In this document: positions 43,606-53,476 of the stretch, in pieces | Position numbering within the stretch: position 1 is the stretch's first letter | How the letters are laid out: each line of letters begins with the position of its first letter | DNA from: Mycolicibacterium sp. TY81 | Lineage (GTDB): Bacteria; Actinomycetota; Actinomycetes; Mycobacteriales; Mycobacteriaceae | DNA length: 64,000 nt | Direction: 5' to 3' | NCBI RefSeq assembly: GCF_018326285.1 | Contig: NZ_AP023362.1 | Span: 3,782,001 to 3,846,000 of the forward strand | Translations under genes and position numbers: made by a program | Notes under the pieces: generated by a model | What the model was told of the DNA's origin: nothing | What the model saw: the letters and a program-made list of their open reading frames with translations, nothing else | Database searches by the model: none

Positions 43606-43731
43606 TCACCAACCGATCTTCGGCAGCACGCCGGCCACGGCCAGTGCCGTCACGGCCAGCCCCAAAATCGTTGCCCACCAATCAGTCCCGACGCGGCTTA
43701 TCCAGCCTTGCGTCGCGTCGCTCTCAGTCAT
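43606..43731 (-). CDS. 41-aa single-span membrane protein upstream of the YeiH-type gene
   Basis: ATG at 43731, preceded at 4 nt by GGAGAGG, opens a 41-codon frame: [19 protein letters not shown], a hydrophobic helix ([17 protein letters not shown]) and PKIGW. It ends 4 bp before the transporter start, so the two should be co-translated. The composition (short polar N-terminus, aromatic WW belt, one helix) is that of small accessory subunits such as KdpF. I do not know a named family. Confidence 0.72.
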   Translation of the reverse strand: MTESDATQGWISRVGTDWWATILGLAVTALAVAGVLPKIGW

Positions 43732-43827
43732 CACGCCTCTCCCGTCACCGATGTTGGGCTCATGGTGGCGGGTGCCGCGCCGCGTGCACAGGGATCTGCT
43801 CGCGCTGAATCTGAACGGACCCGCGGG

Positions 43828-44436
43828 TCAGCCGAGGATCGCGTGTGCCAGCCGCGTCAGCGCGCCACTGATCTGCGCGACGGACAGGCCACGGTCGCGT
43901 TGATGCAGGAAGTTCTCGGCGGCCAACGGCGCCAGCAGGATGTCGACCAGCGCGTCCGGGTCGGCGACGCCGGCCTGCACCAGCAGGGCGCGCACGTGGG
44001 CGGCCCAGAAACCATAGGCCCCGGTGCTGAAGCGGGCGCCGCCGACCTCGGCGCCGAGCGCGAGATCCACGTGCCGGTCGAGCAGGTCGACCATGGCGGC
44101 ATAGAACGCCGAAAGCCGTTCGGCTGGAACAGCTCCCGGCCCCAGCGGGGGCGCTCCGGAGATCAGTTGGCGCTGCAGGTCGCGTTCATGTTCGTCGAGC
44201 AGCGCGACGGCGATGGCCGCGGTGTTGGGGTAGCGCCGGTACAGCGTGCCGCGCCCGACGCCGGCCGCGGTGGCGATGTGTTCCATCGTGACGGTGCGGG
44301 GGTCACGAGCGGCGAAGACGTCCGCGGCCGCGGCCAGGATCCGGGCGCGGTTGCGCGCGGCGTCGGCACGCTCGGCGCCGGCGTCGTCACCGCCGAGCAG
44401 GTCCGCGCCGATGTCCACCACTGCACGATAACTCAC
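43828..44436 (-). CDS. TetR-family regulator of the azoreductase-SMR operon
   Basis: This 202-aa protein has a TetR helix-turn-helix, ILAAAADVFAARDPRTVTMEHIATAAGVGRGTLYRRYPNTAA, and a variable ligand-binding domain. It is divergent from the azoreductase gene. Between them are two near-identical operators (44446-44499), so it should repress both directions. The GTG at 44436 is preferred because longer starts place the operators inside the coding region; ATG at 44457 is the alternative. The start lies about 8 nt after TTATTC, consistent with a leaderless mRNA. Confidence 0.85.
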   Translation of the reverse strand: MSYRAVVDIGADLLGGDDAGAERADAARNRARILAAAADVFAARDPRTVTMEHIATAAGVGRGTLYRRYPNTAAIAVALLDEHERDLQRQLISGAPPLGPGAVPAERLSAFYAAMVDLLDRHVDLALGAEVGGARFSTGAYGFWAAHVRALLVQAGVADPDALVDILLAPLAAENFLHQRDRGLSVAQISGALTRLAHAILG

Positions 44437-44445
44437 GTCCGGAAT

Positions 44446-44499
44446 AAGTGGACACATTGTCCGGTTGTCTGCAACACTAACCGGACACTGTGTCCACTT
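44446..44499. promoter_or_regulatory. Pair of TetR operators
   Basis: Two 21-bp sites, 44446-44466 and 44479-44499, are inverted copies of each other with 20 of 21 bases matching. Each contains its own palindrome, GGACA-N3-TGTCC. They fill the gap between the TetR gene and the azoreductase gene. Confidence 0.75.
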
Positions 44500-44512
44500 T
44501 GAGAGGATCGCC

Positions 44513-45166
44513 ATGACCACGCTGCTTCACCTGGATGCCAGCGCCCGCAACCCATCGATCAGTCGGCAGGTCAGCGCCGCGTTCGCGCAGGCCTGGCGTG
44601 CGGCTTCGCCCGACGGCACCTACCACTACCGTGACGTGGCAGCCGATCCGGTGCCGTTCATCGACGCCGGCTGGACAGAGATCTGCGATGCGGCACTTGC
44701 CGCCGGTGTCACCGACCTCGACGAGCTGGCGGGGCTGGCGCGCACACCCGCCCAAACCGCGGCCTGGGCCGTCGTCGAACCATTGCTGGCCGAACTGCGC
44801 TCAGCCGACGTCGTGCTGATCGGCACGCCGATGTACAACTACTCGATTCCGGCCGCCCTCAAAGCCTGGCTGGACCAGGTGACGTTTCCGCGAATGGTGT
44901 TGGCACCCCGACGTTTCGTGGTCGCCACCGCACGGGGCGGCGCCTACTCGCCGGGCTCACCCAAGGCGGCCTTCGACTATCAGGAGCGGTTCCTACGCGA
45001 CTTCTTCGCCGGGCATTTCGCCGTCACCGAAACCGTGTTCATCAACGCCGAACTGGCCAACTCCCGCGTGGATCCCACGCTGGCCCAGTTCCGGACCGGG
45101 CACGACGCGTCCCTGACGGCGGCGCTGAGCACCGCGCGCGCGTTGGCCATGGAGTATGCAAAATGA
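44513..45166 (+). CDS. FMN-dependent NADH-azoreductase/quinone reductase
   Basis: This 217-aa flavodoxin-fold protein has the AzoR pattern: LLHLDASARNPSISRQVS (FMN phosphate loop), IGTPMYNYSIPAALKAWLDQV and VVATARGGAYSPGS. It would reduce quinones or azo and nitro compounds with NAD(P)H. GAGAGGA precedes the ATG by 6 nt. The SMR gene overlaps its stop by 4 nt, and a TetR gene is divergent, so this is an inducible detoxification cassette. Confidence 0.88.
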   Translation: MTTLLHLDASARNPSISRQVSAAFAQAWRAASPDGTYHYRDVAADPVPFIDAGWTEICDAALAAGVTDLDELAGLARTPAQTAAWAVVEPLLAELRSADVVLIGTPMYNYSIPAALKAWLDQVTFPRMVLAPRRFVVATARGGAYSPGSPKAAFDYQERFLRDFFAGHFAVTETVFINAELANSRVDPTLAQFRTGHDASLTAALSTARALAMEYAK

Positions 45167-45483
45167 ACTGGCTGATCCTCGCTTTGGCCGGTGGTGTGGA
45201 GATCGCCTGGTCCCAGAGCATCAAACCGACCGACGGGTTCACCCGCCTGCTACCGACGATCGTCTGCGTACTCGTCGGTGCCTTGTCGGTGTACCTGTTG
45301 TCGCTGGCGATGCGGACCCTGCCGGTCGGCACCGCCTATGCGGTGTTCACCGGCATCGGCGCCGTCGGGGCCATCGCCATCGGGGTGCTGGTCCACAAGG
45401 ATCCACTGAACATCGGCCGGGCGGTGGCCTTGTCGATGATCGTCGGCGGAATCGTGTTGGCGCGCTTGACCAATCCCGAATGA
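45163..45483 (+). CDS. Small multidrug resistance (SMR) transporter, SugE/Gdx-like
   Basis: This 106-aa protein has four transmembrane helices and the essential membrane Glu in GGVEIAW (E13). KPTDGFTRLLPTIVC and LPVGTAYAVFTGIGAVGAIAIG fit the SugE/Gdx branch, which in other bacteria exports guanidinium, better than the EmrE multidrug branch. It overlaps the azoreductase gene by 4 nt. SMR proteins act as dimers; only one SMR gene is present, so a homodimer with dual topology is likely. Confidence 0.88.
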   Translation: MNWLILALAGGVEIAWSQSIKPTDGFTRLLPTIVCVLVGALSVYLLSLAMRTLPVGTAYAVFTGIGAVGAIAIGVLVHKDPLNIGRAVALSMIVGGIVLARLTNPE

Positions 45484-45492
45484 CGGCCCGGC

Positions 45493-46215
45493 TCAACCCA
45501 ACCGGATACCGAAGTCCCCCAGCAGCACCGGCTTTGCCGCTTCGATACCCTTCGAACCGGCGGGTCCCTGCAACTGCAGCGCGATGAGGTAGTTCCCGTT
45601 GTTGGTCCAGACATGCACGATGCGGTCGACGTAATCACTGCCGGAGCCGGGCTTGTCGGCGAGCACGCCCATCAGTTTCTGCCCGCTGTATCCGCACAAT
45701 TCGTCGGGCAGGATGCTGACACTGTTGAACTCGTGGCCCGCGGTGCGCGCGTCGGCGTATCCCTGGAAGGCCGCGGCGGCATCCTGCGGCGTGGGAGTGA
45801 TCTTCACGGTGCCGGTCAGGCCGTCGGGGCCGGTCAGGTTCAGCGCGACGTCACCGGACGGCGGCGCCCCCTGACCGAATCCGTCAGGGACCGCGACGAC
45901 GACGGTCGGCGAGCCGGGCGCTCCGGTGGTCGCGGTCATTGTCTGCGCCGACGGGCCCGGCGGGTCGCAGACCTGCTCCCCTGCCGTGACAGGGCGTTTG
46001 GTGGTTTCGACCACTCCGTACGTCGGCAGGTCGGGCATCTTCGACCCGGACGCCGCCGTCGACGACGACGACGACGGAGCAGACGTACTGGTCGTGGTCG
46101 TGGTGCCGTCGGATTTGGTTGTAGTGGTGGGCTTCTCGTCGGCCTTGCCGCCGCAGGATCCCAACAGCACCGCCGCCGACATCGCGGCGACGCACCGGAT
46201 GATCGGTCCGCTCAT
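45493..46215 (-). CDS. Lipoprotein, LpqN/LpqT-like
   Basis: This 240-aa protein has a lipoprotein signal with the lipobox LLGSC (Cys at residue 21), then a Thr/Ser-rich linker of about 40 residues. The globular domain starts PDLPTYGVVETTKRPVTAG and includes DGFGQGAPPSGDVALNLTGP, similar in style to the mycobacterial LpqN family. It starts 9 bp after the arylsulfatase stop and probably shares its transcript. Its function is unknown. Confidence 0.72.
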   Translation of the reverse strand: MSGPIIRCVAAMSAAVLLGSCGGKADEKPTTTTKSDGTTTTTSTSAPSSSSSTAASGSKMPDLPTYGVVETTKRPVTAGEQVCDPPGPSAQTMTATTGAPGSPTVVVAVPDGFGQGAPPSGDVALNLTGPDGLTGTVKITPTPQDAAAAFQGYADARTAGHEFNSVSILPDELCGYSGQKLMGVLADKPGSGSDYVDRIVHVWTNNGNYLIALQLQGPAGSKGIEAAKPVLLGDFGIRLG

Positions 46216-46224
46216 CTCAGTCCG

Positions 46225-48576
46225 CTAGTCCTTGCAGAACGCCTTGGCCAGTTCCTGTTCGACGTCAAGATACGGCGTACCCGAGATGTCGACGACGACT
46301 TTGGCGATGGTGCCGCCGACAAAGGGGAACGGGGCCCGGTAGCGGTTCGACACCGGCTGGCCCGCGTTGCGCCCGACCGCGACGCCACCCCCGGCGAGAC
46401 CGAAGGTGCCCGGGTGGGCGCGGATATCCGGGCGGGTTGCCACCACCGCGTCGTCGATGCGCAATTCGAAGGTGCCGAGCGGCGTGTGACTGCCTTCCAC
46501 GGTGCCGGTGCGGTCGTAGTGGACGCCGAACACGTGCCGTCCCAAGGGCAACGGATCGAGCGCGGACACCACCTGCTCGTCCTCGCCCATGAAGTTGTAG
46601 ACGTATTGCAGCCGGCCGTCCTGGACGAACAGCACATGTCCGCCGTGGCCGGCGCCCTGCTTGAAGAGCACCCCTTCGGCGGCCGCCGATTCGACGTCGA
46701 CCTCGGCCAGCACCGAGAACGACTGTCCCCGCAGTTCGACGCCGGCGCCGATACCCACCTCGGCGGTACCCGGGTAGTAGGTGAAGGTCTGGCGGTCGCG
46801 CATCAGGTAGGGGCGGTCGCGCAGCAGCGTCTCGAACACGTTGAGGTCCGCCAGCGGCAGGCCGTTGTACTTGGCTGCCTCGGCGAACCAGAGTTCCTGC
46901 ATTTCAGCAAGTTTCGCGGGATTCTGCGCGGCGAGGTCATGGCATTGACTGCGGTCTGATGCGATGTGGAACAGCTCCCAGCGGTCCTTGTCGAAGTGCG
47001 ACCACCCCGACGGGGTGGCGGCGTGCACCGTGTTCGCGAACCAGCCGTCGTGCCAGATGCCCCGCGTGCCCAGCATCGCGTAGAACTGCGTCGTCTTTCC
47101 GGTGCCGGCCGCCGAATCTTCTAGGGCTGCTTTGAAACTCACGCCTTCGAGCGGCCGCTGCGGCACGCCGCGCACCTCGGTCGGTGGTTCGATGTCCAGC
47201 AGGTCGTAGACCGTCGGGGTGATGTCGGCGACGTTGACGTAGTTGTCGCGCACTTCGCCGTGCGCGGCGATTCCGTTGGGCCAGCTGATGATCGCGGTGT
47301 CGGCGATGCCGCCCTCATGAGAGGCGTAGCGCTTGAACAGCTTGTAGGGCGTGTTGAAGGCCATCGCCCAGCCGATCGGGTAATGGTTGTAGGTGTCCGG
47401 CGAACCCAGCGTGTCGAAGTACCGCATGCTCTCTTCGACGGTGTCGATGTAGCCGTTGAAGAATTTGTTCTCGTTGACCGAGCCGTTGGGGCCACCTTCA
47501 CCGCTGGCCCCGTTGTCGGCGATGACGACGATGAGCGTGTTGTCCAGCTGGCCCGACTCTTCCAGGTAGTCGAGAATCCGGCCGATCTGCGCATCGGTGT
47601 ACGACAGGAAGCCGGCGAACACCTCGGCCATGCGGGCGAACAGCCGCTTCTCCTCGTCGCTCAGCCCGTCCCAGGGCCGCACCGTGTCCTGCAGCGGCCA
47701 GGGCTCACCGTTCGGCCCCTTGACGTCCAGATACGGATTCATCGGTGAGAGCTCGGTATCCGGCGGCACGATGCCGAGCCGCTTCTGGTTCTCCAGCACC
47801 AGGTCGCGGTAGGCCTCATAGCCCATGTCGAACATGCCGGCGTACTTGTCGGCCCATTCTTTGAACACGTGGTGCGGCGCGTGCCCGGCCCCCGGGCACA
47901 CGTAGGAAAACCAGGGCTTGTCCGGCGCGATGACCTTGGCGTCCCGGATGAACTCGATGGTCTTGTCCGCCAGGTCTTTTGACAGGTGGTAGCCCTCTTC
48001 GGGCGTGGCCGGCGGGGCCACGGGATGGTTGTCGTACACCAGCTCCGGGTACCACTGGTCGGTCTCGCCGCCCATGAAGCCGTAGAAGCGTTCGAAACCG
48101 CGCGACAGCGGCCAATGCCGTTTGGTCGAGGCCAGGTTCGATTCCTCCAGCGGCGTCAGGTGCCATTTGCCGACGCAGTAGGTGTTCCAGCCCCGCTCGG
48201 CGAGCACCTCGGACAGCAGTGCGGTCTCAAAAGGTATGCGGCCGTGGCAGTTCGGGAACCCATCGGTGAACTCCTCGATGGTCGCCATACCCACCGAGGT
48301 GGCGTTGCGCCCGGTGAGCAGCGAGGCCCGGGTCGGCGAACACAACGCGGTGGTGTGGAACTGGGACAGCCGCACGCCGCGATCGGCGATGCGGCGCATG
48401 GCCGGCATGTCGACGAGGCCGCCGAAGCAGTCCCAGGTGGCGATGCCGGTGTCATCCCAGACGAGGTACAGCACATTGGGTGCGCCGGCCGGGGCGGTCG
48501 GCGCGGCGTATGGAGTCCAGTCGGGCTCCGAGTCGCGGATGTCGAGTTTGATCGTGCCCTGGAATTCAGTTGCCAT
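46225..48576 (-). CDS. atsA: Arylsulfatase
   Basis: This 783-aa type I sulfatase has the formylglycine signature CSPTRASLLTGR, with C79 to be modified, the metal-binding Asp pair in LYLVWDDTG, and GKWHLTP. The C-terminal domain of about 200 residues is typical of long mycobacterial arylsulfatases. M. tuberculosis atsA (Rv0711) lies in the same place before rplN, but the formylglycine-generating enzyme found beside it there is absent here. No signal peptide is seen. The ATG at 48576 gives the family N-terminus; the frame upstream to 48759 has no homology. Confidence 0.92.
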   Translation of the reverse strand: MATEFQGTIKLDIRDSEPDWTPYAAPTAPAGAPNVLYLVWDDTGIATWDCFGGLVDMPAMRRIADRGVRLSQFHTTALCSPTRASLLTGRNATSVGMATIEEFTDGFPNCHGRIPFETALLSEVLAERGWNTYCVGKWHLTPLEESNLASTKRHWPLSRGFERFYGFMGGETDQWYPELVYDNHPVAPPATPEEGYHLSKDLADKTIEFIRDAKVIAPDKPWFSYVCPGAGHAPHHVFKEWADKYAGMFDMGYEAYRDLVLENQKRLGIVPPDTELSPMNPYLDVKGPNGEPWPLQDTVRPWDGLSDEEKRLFARMAEVFAGFLSYTDAQIGRILDYLEESGQLDNTLIVVIADNGASGEGGPNGSVNENKFFNGYIDTVEESMRYFDTLGSPDTYNHYPIGWAMAFNTPYKLFKRYASHEGGIADTAIISWPNGIAAHGEVRDNYVNVADITPTVYDLLDIEPPTEVRGVPQRPLEGVSFKAALEDSAAGTGKTTQFYAMLGTRGIWHDGWFANTVHAATPSGWSHFDKDRWELFHIASDRSQCHDLAAQNPAKLAEMQELWFAEAAKYNGLPLADLNVFETLLRDRPYLMRDRQTFTYYPGTAEVGIGAGVELRGQSFSVLAEVDVESAAAEGVLFKQGAGHGGHVLFVQDGRLQYVYNFMGEDEQVVSALDPLPLGRHVFGVHYDRTGTVEGSHTPLGTFELRIDDAVVATRPDIRAHPGTFGLAGGGVAVGRNAGQPVSNRYRAPFPFVGGTIAKVVVDISGTPYLDVEQELAKAFCKD

Positions 48577-48691
48577 GACGCCTCGTCCCGGTCTGCGCAC
48601 GCCGATGTCGGCGGTCGCCCGGAGATTACACCCGGGAGCCGAGGCCCGCCCGCGATATTGACGTTCACGACGAGCTGCCGCCGGCGGCGGC

Positions 48692-49378
48692 CTATGGCAG
48701 CACCACCCGCCCGACCATGTCGCCGGGCAGCGCATCCGTAGCGCGGCCCACCGGCTCAACCGTCACGCCCAGCGCCGTCGCCCGCCCGATATCCGGCACC
48801 ATCACGGTGCGCAGATCACGCATGGCCGGCCCGGCGGCCACCGGAACGCCGTCCTTCATCAGCCACACCTGATAGGCCATGCCCGGTGGCGGCGCGGCAG
48901 CCCCGTCGAACATCAACATCCCATCGCCACGCTCCCGTGAATACACGACGGTCGCCGTCCCGCCCGAGCGCAGGGCCGTGGACACGCTGCGGACGTCGGG
49001 CGCCGTCATGACCCGTTCGGCAACCGGCGGTGCGGGCGGCGGGCGCAGCATCCAGCCCGCCGCGAACGCGCTGCCGCCGACGGCGAGCACCGCCGCTGCG
49101 ACCAGAACCGCATTACGCCAACGATGTTCGCGAGCCTGACTCCGGTTACCGTGCAGCACAGCAGCTCTCAGCGCCGCCGGCGGCGGCACGGCCGTGGCGT
49201 CCGACAGGGTCACGAGCGTCTCGCGGGCCTCGGCCACCTGACTGCGGAACGCCTCCGCCACGACGCCGGGCGCCGTCGCCAGCCGCCGCTCGATCTCGGC
49301 ACGTTCCGAGTCGGAGACGGCATCGAGCGCATACGGCACCGCCAACTCCAGCAGATCGAATTCGGCCGGATCGGTCAT
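48692..49378 (-). CDS. rskA: Anti-sigma factor, RskA-like
   Basis: This 228-aa protein resembles M. tuberculosis RskA: FDLLELAVPYALDAVSDSERAEIERRL at the N-terminus, one transmembrane helix (VLVAAAVLAVGGSAFAAGW, about 90-110) and the extracytoplasmic domain with APPPGMAYQVWLMKDG. There is no zinc motif, as in RskA. The start overlaps the sigma factor stop by 4 nt (ATGA). RskA-type proteins are cleaved by regulated intramembrane proteolysis to free SigK. Confidence 0.82.
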   Translation of the reverse strand: MTDPAEFDLLELAVPYALDAVSDSERAEIERRLATAPGVVAEAFRSQVAEARETLVTLSDATAVPPPAALRAAVLHGNRSQAREHRWRNAVLVAAAVLAVGGSAFAAGWMLRPPPAPPVAERVMTAPDVRSVSTALRSGGTATVVYSRERGDGMLMFDGAAAPPPGMAYQVWLMKDGVPVAAGPAMRDLRTVMVPDIGRATALGVTVEPVGRATDALPGDMVGRVVLP

Positions 49379-49938
49379 GGTGTCCCCAGACAATCACGGG
49401 GCTTGCGCAGCCCTTCGCGCATCCGCGATTTCACGGTGCCGAGACTCGTGGCCAGCCGCTCGGACACCTGCACGTAGGTCAGGCCGTCGTAATACGCCAG
49501 CTCGATCGCCTGGCGCTGCGAGTCGGACAGGGTACCAAGGCACCCCACGACGCGGCGGCGATCATCACCCCGCGCTGCCGCTTCCGCCACCACATCGGCC
49601 GCCAGCTCGATATGTGTTGTGCCGTAATCCCATTCGCGCCGACTGTGCGCAACCTCCGCACGCACCCGATCGACGGCCCGGCGGTGTGCCAGTGTCATCA
49701 CCCAGGCCAACGCTGAGCCCTCGGCCGGGTCGAAGCTGTCGGCGGACCTCCACACCTGGGCGTACACCTCCTGCGTCGCCTCCTCGCTGTAACCGGAATC
49801 CCGCAGCACCCGCAAGATCAGGCCGAAGACCCGGGCACAGGTCGCGTCGTAGAACGACGCGAACGCGTCGGCATCCCCGGCTGCGACACGGCGCAGCAGG
49901 GCGCCGAGATCAGGAGTTCGCTCAGACGACGTGGCCAT
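49375..49938 (-). CDS. sigK: ECF sigma factor, SigK-like
   Basis: This 187-aa sigma factor reads like SigK through its length: LGALLRRVAAGDADAFASFYDATCARVFGLILRVLRD, YSEEATQEVYAQVWR, SALAWVMTLAHRRAVDRVR and QAIELAYYDGLTYVQVSERLATSLGTVKSRM. The ATG at 49938 is chosen by comparison; a start at 49959 adds seven residues. It lies 24 bp after a dipZ-like gene and overlaps rskA. A promoter with a SigK-type -10 box is upstream of dipZ. In the M. tuberculosis complex SigK controls mpt83-dipZ-mpt70, so the linkage supports the name. Confidence 0.8.
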   Translation of the reverse strand: MATSSERTPDLGALLRRVAAGDADAFASFYDATCARVFGLILRVLRDSGYSEEATQEVYAQVWRSADSFDPAEGSALAWVMTLAHRRAVDRVRAEVAHSRREWDYGTTHIELAADVVAEAAARGDDRRRVVGCLGTLSDSQRQAIELAYYDGLTYVQVSERLATSLGTVKSRMREGLRKPRDCLGTP

Positions 49939-49962
49939 CGTCGAGCAGCCTAGCGTCACCCG

Positions 49963-51131
49963 TCAGTGCCTCGCTTGGGCCAACAGCTCCCGGATCATGC
50001 CTTCGGTGACGTCGTAATCGCCCTCGCCGAACTTGAGGTGCCGCACCACACCGTCGCCGTCGATCAGGTAGCTCGCCGGCCAGTACTGGTTCTGATAGTT
50101 GCGCCACGTGTCGTACGAGTTGTCTAGCGCCACAGGGTATTTGATGTGCAGGTCGGCCGCCCCCTTGATGACGCCGTCACGATCGTGCTCGAACTGGGGT
50201 GTGCACGCCGATCACGGTGAAGCCCTGATCCTTGTAGCGGTCGTGCCAGCCTGTGACGTGCTCGATCGCGCGTTGGCAGTTGATGCAGGTGTAGGTCCAG
50301 AAGTCGACGAGAACGACCTTGCCGCGCAAGGACTTCAGGGTCCGCGGTGCATCGTCCGGGGTGTTGAACCAGCTGTCGATGCCGACGATGTCCGGGGCGG
50401 TACCGCAGTCCTGCAGGACACTCGCGCCCTCGGCACAGTTCGACAAGCCGACGCCGGCGGGCGCGATGCGCGCCTGCAACGTCGCGGTGTAGTCGGGAAT
50501 CTTGCGTTGCACCGTGGCGGGCAGATTCAGCGCCAACGCCACCGCGGCGACCAGCGTGACCACCCCGGCAGCAACCCGGACCTGCCGCTGTCGCTGCTGA
50601 AATGCCTTGACGCGCTCGGCAACTCGCTGTCCCCCCAGGGCGAACAGCAGCAACGGCAGTGCGGTACCGACGGCGAACGACGCGGTCAGCGCGACGGTGT
50701 CCAGCCCGATGTGGCCGGTCGCCCCGGCCACCACGATGGCCGCCAGCACGGGTCCCGCGCACGGGGCGTAGAGCACGCCCAGTGCCAGCCCGAGGCCGAA
50801 ACCCTTACGGCTGCCGGCAATGTCGCGTTGCGGCACGCGCGAACGGCGCTTCCAGCAGGCGCTCGACGCGCGGGAAGATCAACCCGACGCCGATGGCCGT
50901 GAGCGCCAGCAGGCCGGCCCAGCGGATGATGTCGGCCGGCAGGTGCAACTGTTGCAGCACGACGGTCCCGACGAGGGTCACCACGCTGAAACTCAGGACG
51001 AGTCCGGCGATCACCAGGTAGGGGCGGCGATTGGTGCCGGAGAACAGGACCACGGGCAGGACGGGCAGGATGCACGGTGAGATGCCGGTGATCAGTCCGC
51101 CGAGGAATCCGATGAGGACGAGTGTGTGCAT
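49963..51131 (-). pseudogene. DipZ-like CcdA/thioredoxin membrane protein, two frameshifts
   Basis: Read with two frame corrections this is one protein of about 390 aa: a CcdA/DsbD membrane domain ([35 protein letters not shown]) and a thioredoxin-like domain with the CxxC site CINC in [12 protein letters not shown]. The frame is lost once near 50805-50836 (after LEAPFAR) and once near 50190-50200 (after VIGVHTP). Each is explained by one missing base. Downstream sequence still encodes [20 protein letters not shown] and [16 protein letters not shown] in a consistent frame. It may be a recent pseudogene or have sequencing errors. Mycobacterial DipZ has a further C-terminal domain, absent here. 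It is the first gene of a dipZ-sigK-rskA unit. Confidence 0.8.
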
Positions 51132-51138
51132 GCCCCGT

Positions 51139-51166
51139 ATTCGGAGCCGGCGCCGATCCGGATTGG
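51139..51166 (-). promoter_or_regulatory. SigK-type promoter upstream of dipZ-sigK-rskA
   Basis: On the minus strand CCAATC (51161-51166), 16 bp, CCGAAT (51139-51144). I recall the SigK consensus as CCATCC-N16/17-CCGAAT; the -10 box is exact, the -35 differs by an inserted A. The ATG lies 7 nt after the -10 box, so the mRNA would be leaderless. Confidence 0.55.
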
Positions 51167-51200
51167 ATTGCCGCCCCGGAATTTCCCGCCGAATGCAAAA

Positions 51201-51228
51201 CTGCCCCTCTCCCGAAGGAGAGGGGCAG
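51201..51228 (-). terminator. Rho-independent terminator of the S10 operon
   Basis: CTGCCCCTCTCC pairs perfectly with GGAGAGGGGCAG around a four-base loop that reads TTCG on the minus strand, followed by TTTT. It lies 20 bp after the rpsQ stop. Confidence 0.9.
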
Positions 51229-51248
51229 TTCAATGCACGTGCGAAGGC

Positions 51249-51545
51249 CTACTTGGCCTTCTCGAGCACCTCGACCAGCCGCCAGCGCTTGCTGGCCGAC
51301 AGCGGACGGGTCTCCATCAGCGAGACGCGGTCGCCGATACCGGCGTCGCCGTTCTCGTCGTGCGCCTTGACCTTCTTGGTGGTCCGGATGATCTTCCCGT
51401 AGAGCGGGTGCATCTTGCGATCTTCCAGCTCGACCACGATGGTCTTCTGCATCTTGTCCGACACCACGTAGCCGATGGCGGTCTTGCGGCTGCCGCGCTC
51501 GGTCTCGGTGGCCGGCGTGTGCTTGGGGCCCTTAGTTTCTGCCAT
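51249..51545 (-). CDS. rpsQ: 30S ribosomal protein S17
   Basis: This 98-aa protein has a short Thr/Glu-rich N-terminal tail and then the S17 core [39 protein letters not shown] and [21 protein letters not shown]. It is the last gene of the S10 operon, 2 bp after rpmC, with a strong terminator following. Confidence 0.98.
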   Translation of the reverse strand: MAETKGPKHTPATETERGSRKTAIGYVVSDKMQKTIVVELEDRKMHPLYGKIIRTTKKVKAHDENGDAGIGDRVSLMETRPLSASKRWRLVEVLEKAK

Positions 51546-51547
51546 GA

Positions 51548-51778
51548 CTAATCCTTACCAACCGGCCCGGACGCCAGGCCCAACTCACGTTCACGCAGGA
51601 TCGTGTAGACCCGCGCGATCTCCTGCCGCACGGTGCGCAGCCGGCGGTTGTTCGACAGCTGACCGGTGGCCATCTGGAAGCGAAGGTTGAACAGCTCTTC
51701 CTTCGACTCGCGCAGACGCGTGGTCAGCTCTTCCTCGGTGAGCTCACGCAGTTCACCAGGCGTAACTCCAACTGCCAT
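51548..51778 (-). CDS. rpmC: 50S ribosomal protein L29
   Basis: This 76-aa protein starts [21 protein letters not shown] and has the L29 motif [23 protein letters not shown]. The ATG at 51778 overlaps the rplP stop by 1 base. L29 forms the ribosome exit-tunnel docking site with L23. Confidence 0.97.
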   Translation of the reverse strand: MAVGVTPGELRELTEEELTTRLRESKEELFNLRFQMATGQLSNNRRLRTVRQEIARVYTILRERELGLASGPVGKD

Positions 51779-52194
51779 CAGAACTGCTCCTCTCGAGTCA
51801 CGATGCGTGCCTTGATCGGCAGCTTGTGGATGGCGCGGGTCAGCGCCTCCCGGGCGATCTTCTCGTCGGGGTAGCTGAGCTCGAAGAGCACGCGACCCGG
51901 CTTGACGTTGGCGACCCACCACTCCGGCGAACCCTTACCGGAACCCATGCGGGTTTCAGCAGGCTTCTTGGTCAGCGGGCGGTCCGGGAAGATGTTGATC
52001 CAGACCTTGCCGCCACGCTTGATGTGCCGGTTGATGGCGATACGAGCGGACTCGATCTGCCGGTTGGTGATGTAGGCATGGCCCAGGGCCTGGATGCCGT
52101 AGTCACCGAAGCTGACCGAGGTGCCGCCGCTGGCGATACCGCGCTGCTCCGGGTGGTGCTGCTTGCGGTGCTTGACCTTGCGGGGAATCAGCAT
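51778..52194 (-). CDS. rplP: 50S ribosomal protein L16
   Basis: This 138-aa protein begins [18 protein letters not shown] and has [37 protein letters not shown], the L16 signature. It lies 2 bp after rpsC. Its start and length agree with the mycobacterial proteins. Confidence 0.98.
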   Translation of the reverse strand: MLIPRKVKHRKQHHPEQRGIASGGTSVSFGDYGIQALGHAYITNRQIESARIAINRHIKRGGKVWINIFPDRPLTKKPAETRMGSGKGSPEWWVANVKPGRVLFELSYPDEKIAREALTRAIHKLPIKARIVTREEQF

Positions 52195-52196
52195 GC

Positions 52197-53475
<1,279 letters not shown>

Positions 53476-53476
<1 letters not shown>

